DNA from: JACCSI01 sp035575715
GTDB lineage: Bacteria; Acidobacteriota; Vicinamibacteria; Vicinamibacterales; UBA2999
Assembly: GCA_035575715.1 (NCBI GenBank)
Contig: DATLXN010000007.1
Location: forward strand, 1 to 64,000
Length of the DNA stretch: 64,000 nt
Reading direction: 5' to 3'
The notes under the pieces were generated by a model. It was given only the letters and a program-made list of their open reading frames with translations, ran no database searches and had not been told where the DNA came from. Numbering within the stretch: position 1 is the first letter of the stretch; every line of letters starts with the position of its first letter. Below, in pieces: positions 33,578-42,837 of the stretch. The translations under genes were made by a program, and so were the position numbers.

Positions 33578-35470
33578 CTAACGTCCAAGCCGCAGCGGTA
33601 CGGTTTCCGGTCGCTGTGATTCGCCGAGCGAGAACATTCTCAACACCAACCGGCCATCCGCCAGGTCGCGGCGATCGGCGGCGCTGAAGGTGACGACCCC
33701 GTTCAAAGGCCGGCCGGGACCGTACAAACGATGTCGTGCGGCAGTCGGCTTGTCGCCGCCAGTATGAATCCAAATACCCTGCAGCCGTTGGTTCGCGACC
33801 TCGTTTGCGGTGATCGCGTAGCGCAATGTGGCCGTCGTCTCGTCGTAGGTCATGGTGAGGGTGGCGCCGGCCGCACTCGTCGTGGTCGACACCCGTGGCG
33901 CCGGCGGTTTGCCGCCGACCAACGCGGGCGTACTGAAGGGTGCGACACGATGATGCAACGTTTGCTCAATGGCGTAGCCGAGCGACACCAACTGGACATC
34001 CGACATGGCCGGCCCGAGAAACTCCATCCCGATCGGCACGCCATCGTCGGTGAACCCCGCCGGCACGGCCAGGGCGGGCAGCCCCGAATGCGCGCTCAAC
34101 TGACAGGTCGTGCCTCCTTGCGCATCACCGATGCGTGCTGGACGCCGCCGCAGCACCGGATAGACGATCGCCGCGAGCCGGTGTTCGTTGAGCACCCCGT
34201 CGGTCACCTGCCGCAGCACGGCCTGCTTGATCCGGGCGCGACGCGACTGATCGGTCTCGCGGCTCTCGACCGCATTGCGCGCCCGAAACGTCCCGTCGAG
34301 CGCGGCGTGATAGAGACCGCGATCGAGAATCTCGCCGAGCGAGCGCACCGGCGGATTCTCCGCCTTCGCCAGGTAATCGGCGAGGTCAAACTTGAAATCC
34401 GAATTGATCATCGAACTGTCACGCAACAAGTCGTCGAGGCCGGGGATCACGACGTCAGTGACCTCGGCGCCGGCCTGCTTCATGTCGTCCAGCGCTTTTT
34501 GAATGATCGTCGTGACTTCCTGGTCTTCGGGCGCGCTGCCGAACAACGTGCGCAGCACACCAATGCGCGCACCCTTGAGCGCGTCGGCCTTCAGCGCACT
34601 TCGAAAGGAGGTCGAGCCGCGTGACGACAGCGCCGTGGTTTGCGCGTCGGCCGGATCGACGCCAACTGTTGCATCGAGCAGCAACGCCAGGTCGGCGATG
34701 GACCGTGCGATCGGACCGCCGATATCCTGCGTGCTCGACAGCGGCACGATGCCATTTCTGCTCGACAGTCCCTGGGTACCGCGTAAGCCGACCAGGCTGT
34801 TATTAGCGGCGGGAATGCGAATCGACCCACAGGTGTCACTCCCCATGCCAGCGGCGGCGAAATTCGCCGCGATCGCCGCACCGGTCCCCCCGCTCGACCC
34901 GCCAGGCGTGCGATCCAGGTCGTAGGGATTCCTGGTTTGCCCGAATCGCGAACCGACGGTCGTGATGCCGGCCGCCAGTTCGTGCATGTTGGTTTTGCCG
35001 AGAATGACCGCGCCGGCATCTTTCAGCTTGCGAACCATGAACGCGTCGCGATTCGGATGAAAGTCAGCCAGCGCAATCGAGCCGGCGCTGGTCGCCATTT
35101 CCGTGGTTTCGTAGTTATCTTTGACAAGCACCGGGACCCCGTGCAGCGGACCTCGCGGCCCTTTGCTGGCCCGTTCGGCGTCAAGCGCCTCGGCCGCGGC
35201 GCGAGCGCGGGGATTCAGCGTGGTAATGGCGTTGAGCGAAGGGCCGTGCTGGTCGTAGGCGCGAATGCGCGCGATGTAGAGATCGACGAGCTGGCGCGAC
35301 GTCACCTCGTTGGCCTGCATGGCACGCTGCAGCTCGTCGATCGATTTCTCGACGACATCGAAGGCGGCTAGCGGGGGGTCGGCAACCGGCCGGCGGGTTT
35401 GACCGCCGACCGGGCCGGAGATGATCGCCACGGCGGCGATGACAAGGAGCGAACAGAACGACACGCGCAT
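33578..35470 (-). CDS. Exported amidase with C-terminal beta domain
   Basis: 630 residues. A signal peptide (about 1-23) precedes an amidase-signature domain. Catalytic elements: lysine in VPVLVKDNYET, the GGSSGGTG loop with the cis-serine, and the nucleophile serine in DTCGSIRIPAA. After about residue 520 a separate beta-rich domain follows (TLTMTYDETTATLRYAITAN, GVVTFSAADRRDLADGRLVL) that I recognise only as CHRD-like. Such amidases hydrolyse amides to acid and ammonia; the substrate is unknown. A second exported amidase lies three genes upstream in the same unit. Confidence 0.88.
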   Translation of the reverse strand: MRVSFCSLLVIAAVAIISGPVGGQTRRPVADPPLAAFDVVEKSIDELQRAMQANEVTSRQLVDLYIARIRAYDQHGPSLNAITTLNPRARAAAEALDAERASKGPRGPLHGVPVLVKDNYETTEMATSAGSIALADFHPNRDAFMVRKLKDAGAVILGKTNMHELAAGITTVGSRFGQTRNPYDLDRTPGGSSGGTGAAIAANFAAAGMGSDTCGSIRIPAANNSLVGLRGTQGLSSRNGIVPLSSTQDIGGPIARSIADLALLLDATVGVDPADAQTTALSSRGSTSFRSALKADALKGARIGVLRTLFGSAPEDQEVTTIIQKALDDMKQAGAEVTDVVIPGLDDLLRDSSMINSDFKFDLADYLAKAENPPVRSLGEILDRGLYHAALDGTFRARNAVESRETDQSRRARIKQAVLRQVTDGVLNEHRLAAIVYPVLRRRPARIGDAQGGTTCQLSAHSGLPALAVPAGFTDDGVPIGMEFLGPAMSDVQLVSLGYAIEQTLHHRVAPFSTPALVGGKPPAPRVSTTTSAAGATLTMTYDETTATLRYAITANEVANQRLQGIWIHTGGDKPTAARHRLYGPGRPLNGVVTFSAADRRDLADGRLVLRMFSLGESQRPETVPLRLGR

Positions 35471-35512
35471 GCCGGCCAGAATACTCGACTGCGCGATCCA
35501 CCGGGCGCCTGG

Positions 35513-35890
35513 TTACTTGCGCATCTCGACAACGATGACTTCCATCGTCTCTTTGCCGCGATTCATGTCACCGTGCATCTGGCCGGCGGGGTCCTTGTCG
35601 AGCCAGTAAGCCTTGCCGGTTTCCCAGGTCATCTTCTGCATCGTCTCGCCCTTGCCGTCGACGACGTCGAGGGTGCCGCCCTTGAGTGCGACGATGGTCC
35701 GTCCGAACTCGTGGCGGTGTAACGCGAGCGGCTGGTTGGGCAGAATGATCGATTTCCACACCCGCACATGCTCATTCTCGAACTGCGGCTCACGCCGCGT
35801 CGTCGCTGCCTGCTGCTGCCACGCGCCCACGGCAATTCCGGCAGTAAACACAATCGTTAATACGCCGCCGATCATCAACTTTGACCGCAT
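35513..35890 (-). CDS. Exported cupin-domain protein
   Basis: 125 residues. The signal or anchor helix (5-23) is followed by a single cupin barrel with a histidine pair in LALHRHEFGRTIVALKGG and a later HGDMNRG. These could hold a divalent metal. No second domain is present, so it may be a small metal-dependent enzyme or a ligand-binding protein. It lies 42 bases upstream of the amidase start and 18 bases downstream of the amidohydrolase stop, within the five-gene unit. Confidence 0.85.
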   Translation of the reverse strand: MRSKLMIGGVLTIVFTAGIAVGAWQQQAATTRREPQFENEHVRVWKSIILPNQPLALHRHEFGRTIVALKGGTLDVVDGKGETMQKMTWETGKAYWLDKDPAGQMHGDMNRGKETMEVIVVEMRK

Positions 35891-35908
35891 TCGTCTCTCC
35901 CTTTGTCG

Positions 35909-36883
35909 TTACAAGCCAAGTAAACGCGCGGCGTTGCCACCAAGGATCTGCGCGCGCTGCGAATCAGTGACCGAAATTTTCTGCAGCGAGTCGAGCATCT
36001 TCGGAATGCTGCCGATCTGATGCGGATAGTCGCTGCCGGCGAGAATGTGGTCGACACCAGCGAATTTGATCGCAAATTCAATGGCATCGGGGTTGAAGTT
36101 CACGGTGTCGTAATAGAACTGTTTGAAATAGTGGGTCGGCGGTTTCGAGATGTGCTGACGGCACTCGGCGAACGCCTCGTAACCGCGGTCACAGCGCTCG
36201 GCCAGATACGGCAGGGCGCCACCCATGTGCGTCAGCGCCCACTTGATCCGCGGGTAGCGCTCAGGCACGCCAGCGAACACCAGATGGGCGCTTGCCAGCG
36301 TCGTGTCGAACAGGAAGCCGACCAGCGGCATCAACCAGTAATCTTCCATCGCCTGGACGCTGGCCGGATGTGCGGGATGGATGTAGATCACCGCGTTGAG
36401 TTCGTCGGCTTTTTTCCAGAGCGGTTCATACACAGGGTCGGCGAGCGGCGTACCATTGACGTTGCTGAATACCATCGCCCCGGGCATCCCGAGGCCCTTC
36501 ATGGCGCGCTCGAGTTCCTGGACAGATGCCGCGGGATCGTTCAGCGGCAAGGTCGCCAGGCAGGTGAAATGGCGGCGCCGCCTGACCTCTTTGGCAAAGG
36601 CATCATTGACCGCTCGCGCCAGCGCCACGGCGGCAACCGGATCTTCGAAATGCACGCCCGGCGTGGTGAAGGTGAACAGCTGTTTGTCCACGCCGTGCTC
36701 GCGGAGCACGCCTTCGCGAAAATCGAGATCGCGATGGCCCGGGACCAGGATGTTGTAGTCGCCGGGATAGTGCAGGCGCGGATTCCCTTCGCCGTCGTAA
36801 TCCAGGCGAACCTTGGCTGGGCCGCGCTTGACCGCGTCGAGATACTCGGGCGGGTAATAGTGATTATGAAAGTCGACGATCAT
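35909..36883 (-). CDS. Amidohydrolase family 2 protein, ACMSD-like
   Basis: 324 residues from the ATG at 36883; a longer frame to 36976 overlaps the preceding amidase gene and lacks family similarity. The metal motif HxH is at the very start (MIVDFHNHYYPPEYLDA). Also visible are YIHPAHPAS, LTHMGGALPYLAERCDRGYE and the late aspartate in ILAGSDYPHQIG. The closest group is 2-amino-3-carboxymuconate-6-semialdehyde decarboxylase and related aromatic-acid decarboxylases. It is predicted to be cytoplasmic, unlike its neighbours. Substrate not assigned. Confidence 0.88.
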   Translation of the reverse strand: MIVDFHNHYYPPEYLDAVKRGPAKVRLDYDGEGNPRLHYPGDYNILVPGHRDLDFREGVLREHGVDKQLFTFTTPGVHFEDPVAAVALARAVNDAFAKEVRRRRHFTCLATLPLNDPAASVQELERAMKGLGMPGAMVFSNVNGTPLADPVYEPLWKKADELNAVIYIHPAHPASVQAMEDYWLMPLVGFLFDTTLASAHLVFAGVPERYPRIKWALTHMGGALPYLAERCDRGYEAFAECRQHISKPPTHYFKQFYYDTVNFNPDAIEFAIKFAGVDHILAGSDYPHQIGSIPKMLDSLQKISVTDSQRAQILGGNAARLLGL

Positions 36884-36911
36884 CCGGGCGCATTGTATCG
36901 CGGCGGCGTGG

Positions 36912-38624
36912 TCAGGGTGTCGTTGACGGCGGCACGCGGCGCTTGGTCGCCTGTTCGAAGGCGTAGGCGAGCGCAATCAACCGCGGTTCGCTGCACGCCT
37001 TGCCGCTGAAGCCGACGCCAAACGGTGCGTCCTTCGCCGCGAATCCTTCCGGAAATGACGGCGTGGGCGCGTTCGGCGCGGTGGCGAACGGCACCACGAT
37101 GATCGGGTAGCCGGCACGCGCCGCTAAACCCGCGCCCGATCCGCCGGGCGTGAAGATCGCGTCAAGCCGATGGGCGTCGATGACACCATCGAGGCCCTGC
37201 TCGCGGCTGAGCGCGAGGTCTTTGCGACGGTCGGCTTCGTAGCGCGGGCGATCGGCCACCAGGTCGATTTCGTCGGAAATATCCAAACGCGATTGCCCGT
37301 AACGAATCGCGCCGGCGCGCGCATGTTTGAGATTCCACTCGCGCAACTCGGTTAACGTTTTCACCGGCGCCGAGGAGCCGAGCGTCGCGAGCCATGCATT
37401 GAAATCGCGTTTCATCCCGTACTTGAAGGGCACCGAGCAGTTGCTGTCCTTTCCTTTCACCTGTTCGCCGCCCGAGCAGTAATCCCAGAGCAGGAAGTTG
37501 CGCACCGCGTCTTTCTCCACAAAGCTCGGGATCTCTGCCGGGTCCACAATGACCGCGCCCTGCTGCTTCAGCACGGCGATGGCGTCGGCCATCACTTTCG
37601 CTTGATGCGGGTTGATGCCGCCGCGCGGCTGCGTCTCACCCGGGAGGGTGACCGGGTCGACATACCACGCCCGCGGAATGCCGATGCGCGCCCCTTTGAG
37701 CGCGCCGGCGTCGAGGAACCTGGTGTAATCGCGGCCCGCCGGCGGCGTGCACGTCTTGGTCGCCGGGTCATTGGGATCGGGCGATGGGCTTTCGAGCGCG
37801 CCAAACATGATCGCCGCGTCGGCCACGGTGCGGGTCATCGGCCCAGCCGTGTCGTGATCGGCGGTGATCGGGATCACGCCGTAGCGGCTGATGCGCCCAA
37901 TGGTCGGCCGGATACCGACCAGCATGTTGGAGTTCGAGGGGCTGATGACCGAGCCGCCAGTGTCAGTGCCGACATTCGCGGCCCACAGGTTGGCTGCGGT
38001 GCCGACCCCTGAACTCGAGCCGCCCGTCGACATCGCCGGGCGACCGTCGAATGTGGCATCGCGCGGGTCCGGCCGGGGGTCGTACGGGTTGTAGGCAAAG
38101 CCGCCGACCGCGTTGTAGTTGCCGGGCATCGCGGTCGGCGCACCGGCGGCCCAATTCGCGAGCTCGGTCAGTCCGGCCTTGGCGATGATGATCGCACCGG
38201 CATCGCGCAGATTCCTGGTCAGCGTCGCCTCATACGGCGGCACGTAGCCGGCAAAGGCGAGCGCGCCGCCAGTGGTCGGCAGATGGGTGGTGTGGATGTT
38301 GTCCTTGAGCGCCACCGGTATCCCGTGCAGCGGCCCACGCACCTTCCCTGCCGCTCGTTCACGGTCGAGGGCATCAGCCTCCTCGAGGGCGCGCGGATTG
38401 ACGGCCAGTGCGGCGTTCAAGCGATCCTCGTAGAGACCGAGGCGGACCAGATACTGCGTCACCAACTCGCGCGCGGTGACCCGGCCCTCGCTCATGGCCT
38501 GCTGCATCTGCGGGATGGTGGCTTCCACCACCGAAAACGGCGACGCGCGAGCGGTCTGTGCGCGCGCGGTATCCGATAACGTGACGGCGCAGAGGAACAA
38601 ACCGAGAAGGGCGACACGTGTCAT
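36912..38624 (-). CDS. Exported amidase
   Basis: 570 residues. Signal peptide (about 1-22, ends ARAQ). Amidase-signature motifs: VALKDNIHT with the catalytic lysine, STGGSSSGVGTA with the cis-serine, and the nucleophile serine in GTDTGGSVISPSNSN. The length and lack of an extra domain distinguish it from the amidase at 33578-35470. It is the first gene of the unit amidase, amidohydrolase, cupin, amidase, zwf, with gaps of 16 to 42 bases throughout. It probably hydrolyses extracytoplasmic amides. Confidence 0.9.
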   Translation of the reverse strand: MTRVALLGLFLCAVTLSDTARAQTARASPFSVVEATIPQMQQAMSEGRVTARELVTQYLVRLGLYEDRLNAALAVNPRALEEADALDRERAAGKVRGPLHGIPVALKDNIHTTHLPTTGGALAFAGYVPPYEATLTRNLRDAGAIIIAKAGLTELANWAAGAPTAMPGNYNAVGGFAYNPYDPRPDPRDATFDGRPAMSTGGSSSGVGTAANLWAANVGTDTGGSVISPSNSNMLVGIRPTIGRISRYGVIPITADHDTAGPMTRTVADAAIMFGALESPSPDPNDPATKTCTPPAGRDYTRFLDAGALKGARIGIPRAWYVDPVTLPGETQPRGGINPHQAKVMADAIAVLKQQGAVIVDPAEIPSFVEKDAVRNFLLWDYCSGGEQVKGKDSNCSVPFKYGMKRDFNAWLATLGSSAPVKTLTELREWNLKHARAGAIRYGQSRLDISDEIDLVADRPRYEADRRKDLALSREQGLDGVIDAHRLDAIFTPGGSGAGLAARAGYPIIVVPFATAPNAPTPSFPEGFAAKDAPFGVGFSGKACSEPRLIALAYAFEQATKRRVPPSTTP

Positions 38625-38757
38625 GCCCGTATCTTACAAGCGGTCCTCGGTGATCAGTCGTCGGTCGTCAGTGGTTTACTTTGAACTGGCAACTGTCAAC
38701 TGAAAACTAATTCGTCGCCCTCTGTCGCATTCCCGATCTGTGTAATCTGTGTAATCT

Positions 38758-39579
38758 GTGGTTCTTTCTTGCACCGTCCGCCTCTGTGGTCTCCCGCTCG
38801 CACGCCGCGATCGCGCCGTCGTGTGTCAGCAGGGCCATTCCTACGACCTCGCGCGCAGTGGTTATGTCAACCTGCTGCAGCCGCAAGACCGTCGCTCGGC
38901 CCACGCCGGCGATGCGAAGGCGGCTGTGGCCGCCCGCGCCCGGCTGTTCGATGCCGGTATCGGCCGACACCTGATCGACGTCCTCCTTCGGCTCACCGCA
39001 GCGCTGCCGTTCGGCGAAGACGAGGTCATCGTCGACCTGGGTTCGGGGGGCGGAGATGCGTTGGCAGCGCTGGCCGAGACCAGAGCCTTTGCCGGTATCG
39101 GCATCGACTTATCGACCGCTGCCGTCGAGCACGCGGCGCGTCGCTATCCCGGATTGACCTGGGTGGTCGCCAATGCCGATCGCCGCCTGCCACTGCTTGA
39201 CCACAGCGTCGCGGGGATCCTGTCGCTGCACGGCCGCCGTGCTCCCGCGGAATGCGCTCGCGTGCTGACGCCTGAAGGATTCCTGATCATCGCCGTCCCC
39301 GCACCCGACGACCTCATCGAGTTGCGGGCCATTGTTCAGGGCGAGGGCAGCGAACGTGACCGGGGGTCGATCGTGTTAGCCGAGCACAGCCAGCACTTCG
39401 CTCTGGTCGATCGCGTCACGGCGCGCGCCTCCCATCGTCTGGACCGGGATGCACTACTCGATCTGCTGCGTGGCACGTATCGAGGGGAGCGGACCAGTGC
39501 CGCTGCGCGAGTGGAGTCATTGACCAGCCTCGAGGTGACGCTGGCATCTGAATTTTTTGTGTTCTCGAAATCGTCGTGA
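38758..39579 (+). CDS. RlmA-like rRNA methyltransferase
   Basis: 273 residues from a GTG at 38758. The N-terminus has a zinc-ribbon-like motif with C5, C10, C23 and H27 (SCTVRLCG, CQQGHSYDLARSGYVNLLQP) that recalls RlmA, the 23S rRNA guanine-N1 methyltransferase. The first cysteine pair is spaced by four residues, not two. The SAM motif follows as VIVDLGSGGGDAL, and later LITP-type family features are moderate. The upstream 130 bases have a 9-base repeat (TGTGTAATC, twice and a half, about 38739-38759) just before the start. The specific rRNA position is inferred from family only. Confidence 0.8.
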   Translation: MVLSCTVRLCGLPLARRDRAVVCQQGHSYDLARSGYVNLLQPQDRRSAHAGDAKAAVAARARLFDAGIGRHLIDVLLRLTAALPFGEDEVIVDLGSGGGDALAALAETRAFAGIGIDLSTAAVEHAARRYPGLTWVVANADRRLPLLDHSVAGILSLHGRRAPAECARVLTPEGFLIIAVPAPDDLIELRAIVQGEGSERDRGSIVLAEHSQHFALVDRVTARASHRLDRDALLDLLRGTYRGERTSAAARVESLTSLEVTLASEFFVFSKSS

Positions 39580-39600
39580 CGCTGGTTCACTGCGGCACAG

Positions 39601-40944
39601 TCATTTCGCCTTTCCCTCTGCGTCGACATCTTTCTCCCACTCGGCAATGAGCGGCTGGAGTTTGCGGACGATGTCAGGCCGCTGCGCCGCGAGGTCGGTG
39701 CGCTCGCCGATGTCCTGGCGCAAGTTGTAAAGCAGCAGGTCGTCGCCATCGATCAGTAACTTCCAGTCGCCGGCCCGCACGGCGCGCTGCTGGCGGGTCG
39801 GATTGTCGATGCGCCAATAGAACGTCCGCTCGACCGCCGGACTCGCGCCCTGCAGGATCGGCAGGAGGTTCAGCCCTTCGAGTTTGGCGTTTGCCGGAAT
39901 CGGCGCACCGGTCGCCGCGAGGATCGAGGCGGTCAGGTCCATGGTGATGCCGGCCTGCGCGCTGACCGTGCCGGCCGGTATGCGTCCCGGCCAGCGCATG
40001 ATCGCCGGGACGCGGATACCGCCCTCCCACAGCGTGTCTTTTCGATGGAACAGCGGCGCGTTGTTCGACAGCCATTCGCCGCCGTTGTCGTTGGTAAAGA
40101 TGACCAGCGTGTCTTGCGCCAGCGTCAGCGCGTCGAGCTTTCGCAGGATCTGGCCAACGCCGGCGTCGGCGCGCTCGAGCATCGCGATGTAGTCCTTGCG
40201 CGTCGCCGGGACTACCGCTCCAGGCCCCTGGAACGCGCTGTTGTTGGCCGCGACCGACGGTTGCTCGGGCGGCTGAAACGGCCAATGCGCCGCGTTATAG
40301 GACACCTCGAGAAAGAACGGCGTCGCAGCATGCTGTTCGATGAATCGCAACGACCGCATGGTGATGAGGTCGGTCATGTAGCCGTCATCGTGGACCGGCG
40401 CAGTGTTCTCGAACAGGTCGTGCCCGCCGTCGCTGCGCCGATGAGTATAGAAGTCGATATAGCCACTGAGAAATCCGTAGAAATAATCGAAACCATGGGC
40501 ATTGGGGCCAAAGGCCGGCTTCCATCCCAGGTGCCACTTGCCGATCAACCCGGTCGCATAGCGATGGTTCTTCAGCAACTGCGGCAGCGATCGGCCATTC
40601 GGCGCCAAACCATCGTCGAGTGCCGCGGGCAAGGGACCGAGCGCGCGGTCCATTCGGACCCGTTGCTGGTATCGACCAGTGATCAGGGCTGCGCGGGTCG
40701 GTGTGCATTGCGGCGCCGCATAGAAGTCAGTGAGTTTGACACCTTCACTTGCCAGGCGATCGATATGCGGCGTCTTGATATCGCGCGACCCATAACTCCC
40801 GATATCGCCATACCCGACATCGTCGGTCATGATCAAAATGACGTTCGGCCGCTGCGCGGTCGCGCCGCGCTGCCCGGCAGACGCCACGACACCGATCAGA
40901 CCGATCGCTGCGATCAGCAGGACGGCATGCACCACAGATTTCAT
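39601..40944 (-). CDS. Exported type I sulfatase (arylsulfatase family)
   Basis: 447 residues from the ATG at 40944; a longer frame to 41019 overlaps the next gene. Signal peptide about 1-25. The sulfatase signature C80-T-P-T-R84 is intact, so C80 should be converted to formylglycine. Metal-binding D41 and D42 precede it, and GKWHLG follows. It hydrolyses sulfate esters in the periplasm or outside. No formylglycine-generating enzyme is in the window, so maturation must be encoded elsewhere. Downstream it converges with the methyltransferase gene (21 bases between stops). Confidence 0.93.
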   Translation of the reverse strand: MKSVVHAVLLIAAIGLIGVVASAGQRGATAQRPNVILIMTDDVGYGDIGSYGSRDIKTPHIDRLASEGVKLTDFYAAPQCTPTRAALITGRYQQRVRMDRALGPLPAALDDGLAPNGRSLPQLLKNHRYATGLIGKWHLGWKPAFGPNAHGFDYFYGFLSGYIDFYTHRRSDGGHDLFENTAPVHDDGYMTDLITMRSLRFIEQHAATPFFLEVSYNAAHWPFQPPEQPSVAANNSAFQGPGAVVPATRKDYIAMLERADAGVGQILRKLDALTLAQDTLVIFTNDNGGEWLSNNAPLFHRKDTLWEGGIRVPAIMRWPGRIPAGTVSAQAGITMDLTASILAATGAPIPANAKLEGLNLLPILQGASPAVERTFYWRIDNPTRQQRAVRAGDWKLLIDGDDLLLYNLRQDIGERTDLAAQRPDIVRKLQPLIAEWEKDVDAEGKAK

Positions 40945-40963
40945 CGTTGTTCCTTGCTCGGTT

Positions 40964-41607
40964 TCAGGTGATCGGCAATGCGGCAAACCACGCGGCGAAT
41001 GCCTGCCAGATCGGCGCATTTGTCAGTTCGAGAAGCGCTGGGAGCTGAAAGATTACGAACACCGCGAGCATGATCGGAAACACCAGGCGGCCGGCGCGCG
41101 TCGTGCGTTCGAGATAGATCAGGACGAGGAAGACCATGTTGGTGAGCCCATAGGACGCCGTGCAGACCATGAATCGCGCGTGCAAGGCGGTGGTCCGCTT
41201 GGTCCGCAGCGCGAGTCCATACGACAGCCCAAACAACGCGGCGAGTGAGATCTGCAGATAAAGCACATAGGTCTGAATTGCATAGCGCTCTGGGGCCAGG
41301 TCCTGCAGCCGATTGTGCGCCAGCAAGATCATGCTGAGCAGCACACCGGCCGCCACGACGTACGACACTTTGCCGAGCGCACGATGCAGCGGCAGACGCT
41401 TGGCGCGGATCGCCATTGGCTGCGCGATGAGTAACATCATCACACGGTTGCCGTGGCCGCATGCAAGTGGGTATAGAAGCCGGCGGCGCCGACCTGCGCC
41501 AGGTAACTCGGCCAAAAGGCAATCAGCGCTAAGACGAGGAAGGCGGCGAAGTAGGGCCCGCTCTTGCCGTAATCAATCGCGCGCGCGTGCGGGCGGCTGC
41601 TGATCAA
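40964..41607 (-). pseudogene. Polytopic membrane protein gene split by a frameshift
   Basis: Two frames make one membrane protein of about 214 residues. The first (41607-41440, likely TTG start one base after the upstream stop) gives YFAAFLVLALIAFWPSYLA and GFYTHLHAATATV, then a TGA. The second continues MMLLIAQPMAIRAKRLPLHR to the end at 40964. Adding one base at about 41442 restores TVWMMLLIAQ, as in related small heme-protein-like or DUF2306-like proteins (from memory). The junction reads GTGTGATGATG, so termination and restart by two polypeptides is possible but less likely. Four or five helices in all. Confidence 0.65.
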
Positions 41608-41608
41608 G

Positions 41609-42220
41609 CTACAGCTGCACCCGGGGATCGCGCTCATACGCGGCGCCCATGCGGCACAGTTCGTCGAGGGTCTCAGCAAACAGCTCGTACATTTGTTTCA
41701 GTCGCGCGACGTCTTTGATCACGCCGGTAACCGCAAATTCCAGTTCGTCTACTCCCTCGGGAAAACTCGGACCGAAATAACCTTCGTCGTCTTTGACCCT
41801 GAGCTTGACCTCCGGTTGCTCAGATAACAGTTGCCGCAACCTGGCGTTGCGAAACAATCGCCGCACGACCGCTTCGTCCGTGCCCTTGATGATGAAATCG
41901 TGATCGAACGCGGGGTCGCCGACTTCGATGGCCTGCATGCCGAAGATTTTGCCAAGCCCGCTGAAGACGCTCTTGCGATAGATGGTGAAGCGAAAGGCGC
42001 CCGGGTTGACATACGGCGCGCGCATGCGCGTAAAGACGATGACCACCTTGCCGGTGTGGACATGATAGGTGTCGAGGGTCAGCGTCCATTCGCCGTGCGT
42101 GGCTTCGACCTTGTCACCCGTCCAGAATCCGCCGTCGACATACCGGCCCTGAATTTCGGTAGACAACTGCCGCCACACTTCGTCGCGGCTTGGACCAAAC
42201 CATTTGCGTAACACGCTCAC
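41609..42220 (-). CDS. Conserved hypothetical soluble protein
   Basis: 203 residues from a GTG at 42220. No signal peptide or membrane helix. The fold looks mixed alpha/beta (TLTLDTYHVHTGKVVIVFTR, IEVGDPAFDHDFIIKGTDEA), with the last 40 residues helical. The sequence FDHDFIIKGTDEAVVRRLF resembles the DUF3137-like or antimicrobial-peptide-related families, but I am not certain. The start overlaps the DUF998 gene by four bases, placing it third in the operon GGDEF protein, DUF998, this gene, then the split membrane gene. Confidence 0.72.
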   Translation of the reverse strand: MSVLRKWFGPSRDEVWRQLSTEIQGRYVDGGFWTGDKVEATHGEWTLTLDTYHVHTGKVVIVFTRMRAPYVNPGAFRFTIYRKSVFSGLGKIFGMQAIEVGDPAFDHDFIIKGTDEAVVRRLFRNARLRQLLSEQPEVKLRVKDDEGYFGPSFPEGVDELEFAVTGVIKDVARLKQMYELFAETLDELCRMGAAYERDPRVQL

Positions 42221-42837
42221 GGTTGCACCATACCACCGCGCCTATCGTTGCGCATGAGCGCGTAACCGACGAGGCCGACCCAGGCGAACACACACGCAAA
42301 GCCAAGGCGCTGACCCAATCCAGGCGCCGCGCCCGTTCGCAACAGGCCAGTGACGATGGAGGCGATGACCAGCGCGACCGAGGGCATCGCGACCCACCGC
42401 CAGTCGGCGCGGGCGCGGAATGCGGGCGGGAGCCCGAACCCGGCGATCAGAAACGCGACGAAAGACCCCAGGCTGCCAACGGTGTGCAGCACCATCGACG
42501 TCGACGAGCGATTGTCGAAGTCACCCGGGAACACACCGGACATCGCCATCAAGAGGCCAGCGACGACGAGGGCGCCAGTCGGGAAGGCCGCCCGAGGCGT
42601 GGTGCCGGCGAACGCACGTTTGAGCCCGGACCCAAGTAACGCCATCGCCAGTCCCGGGAGGATGTAGCCAAGCACGTTCCACACCCAAAGGTTCGGCGCA
42701 TCCCATGACCCTAACTCGCTGATTGCCTTGGTCAGATGGCTGTACTCGGGCCGACGGCTGGCCATCACCATGTAGACGGTGAAAAACCACAACGGCGTAA
42801 TCGCTGCGATGAACCCGATCGTTCGTATCGAAATCAT
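42217..42837 (-). CDS. DUF998 family membrane protein
   Basis: 206 residues with six hydrophobic helices. N-terminal features match DUF998: PLWFFTVYMVMASRRPEYSH, then HLTKAISELGSWDAPNLWVW and a long helical run. The function of the family is unknown. The start overlaps the end of the diguanylate cyclase gene by four bases (ATGA type), so translation is likely coupled. Confidence 0.85.
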   Translation of the reverse strand: MISIRTIGFIAAITPLWFFTVYMVMASRRPEYSHLTKAISELGSWDAPNLWVWNVLGYILPGLAMALLGSGLKRAFAGTTPRAAFPTGALVVAGLLMAMSGVFPGDFDNRSSTSMVLHTVGSLGSFVAFLIAGFGLPPAFRARADWRWVAMPSVALVIASIVTGLLRTGAAPGLGQRLGFACVFAWVGLVGYALMRNDRRGGMVQP

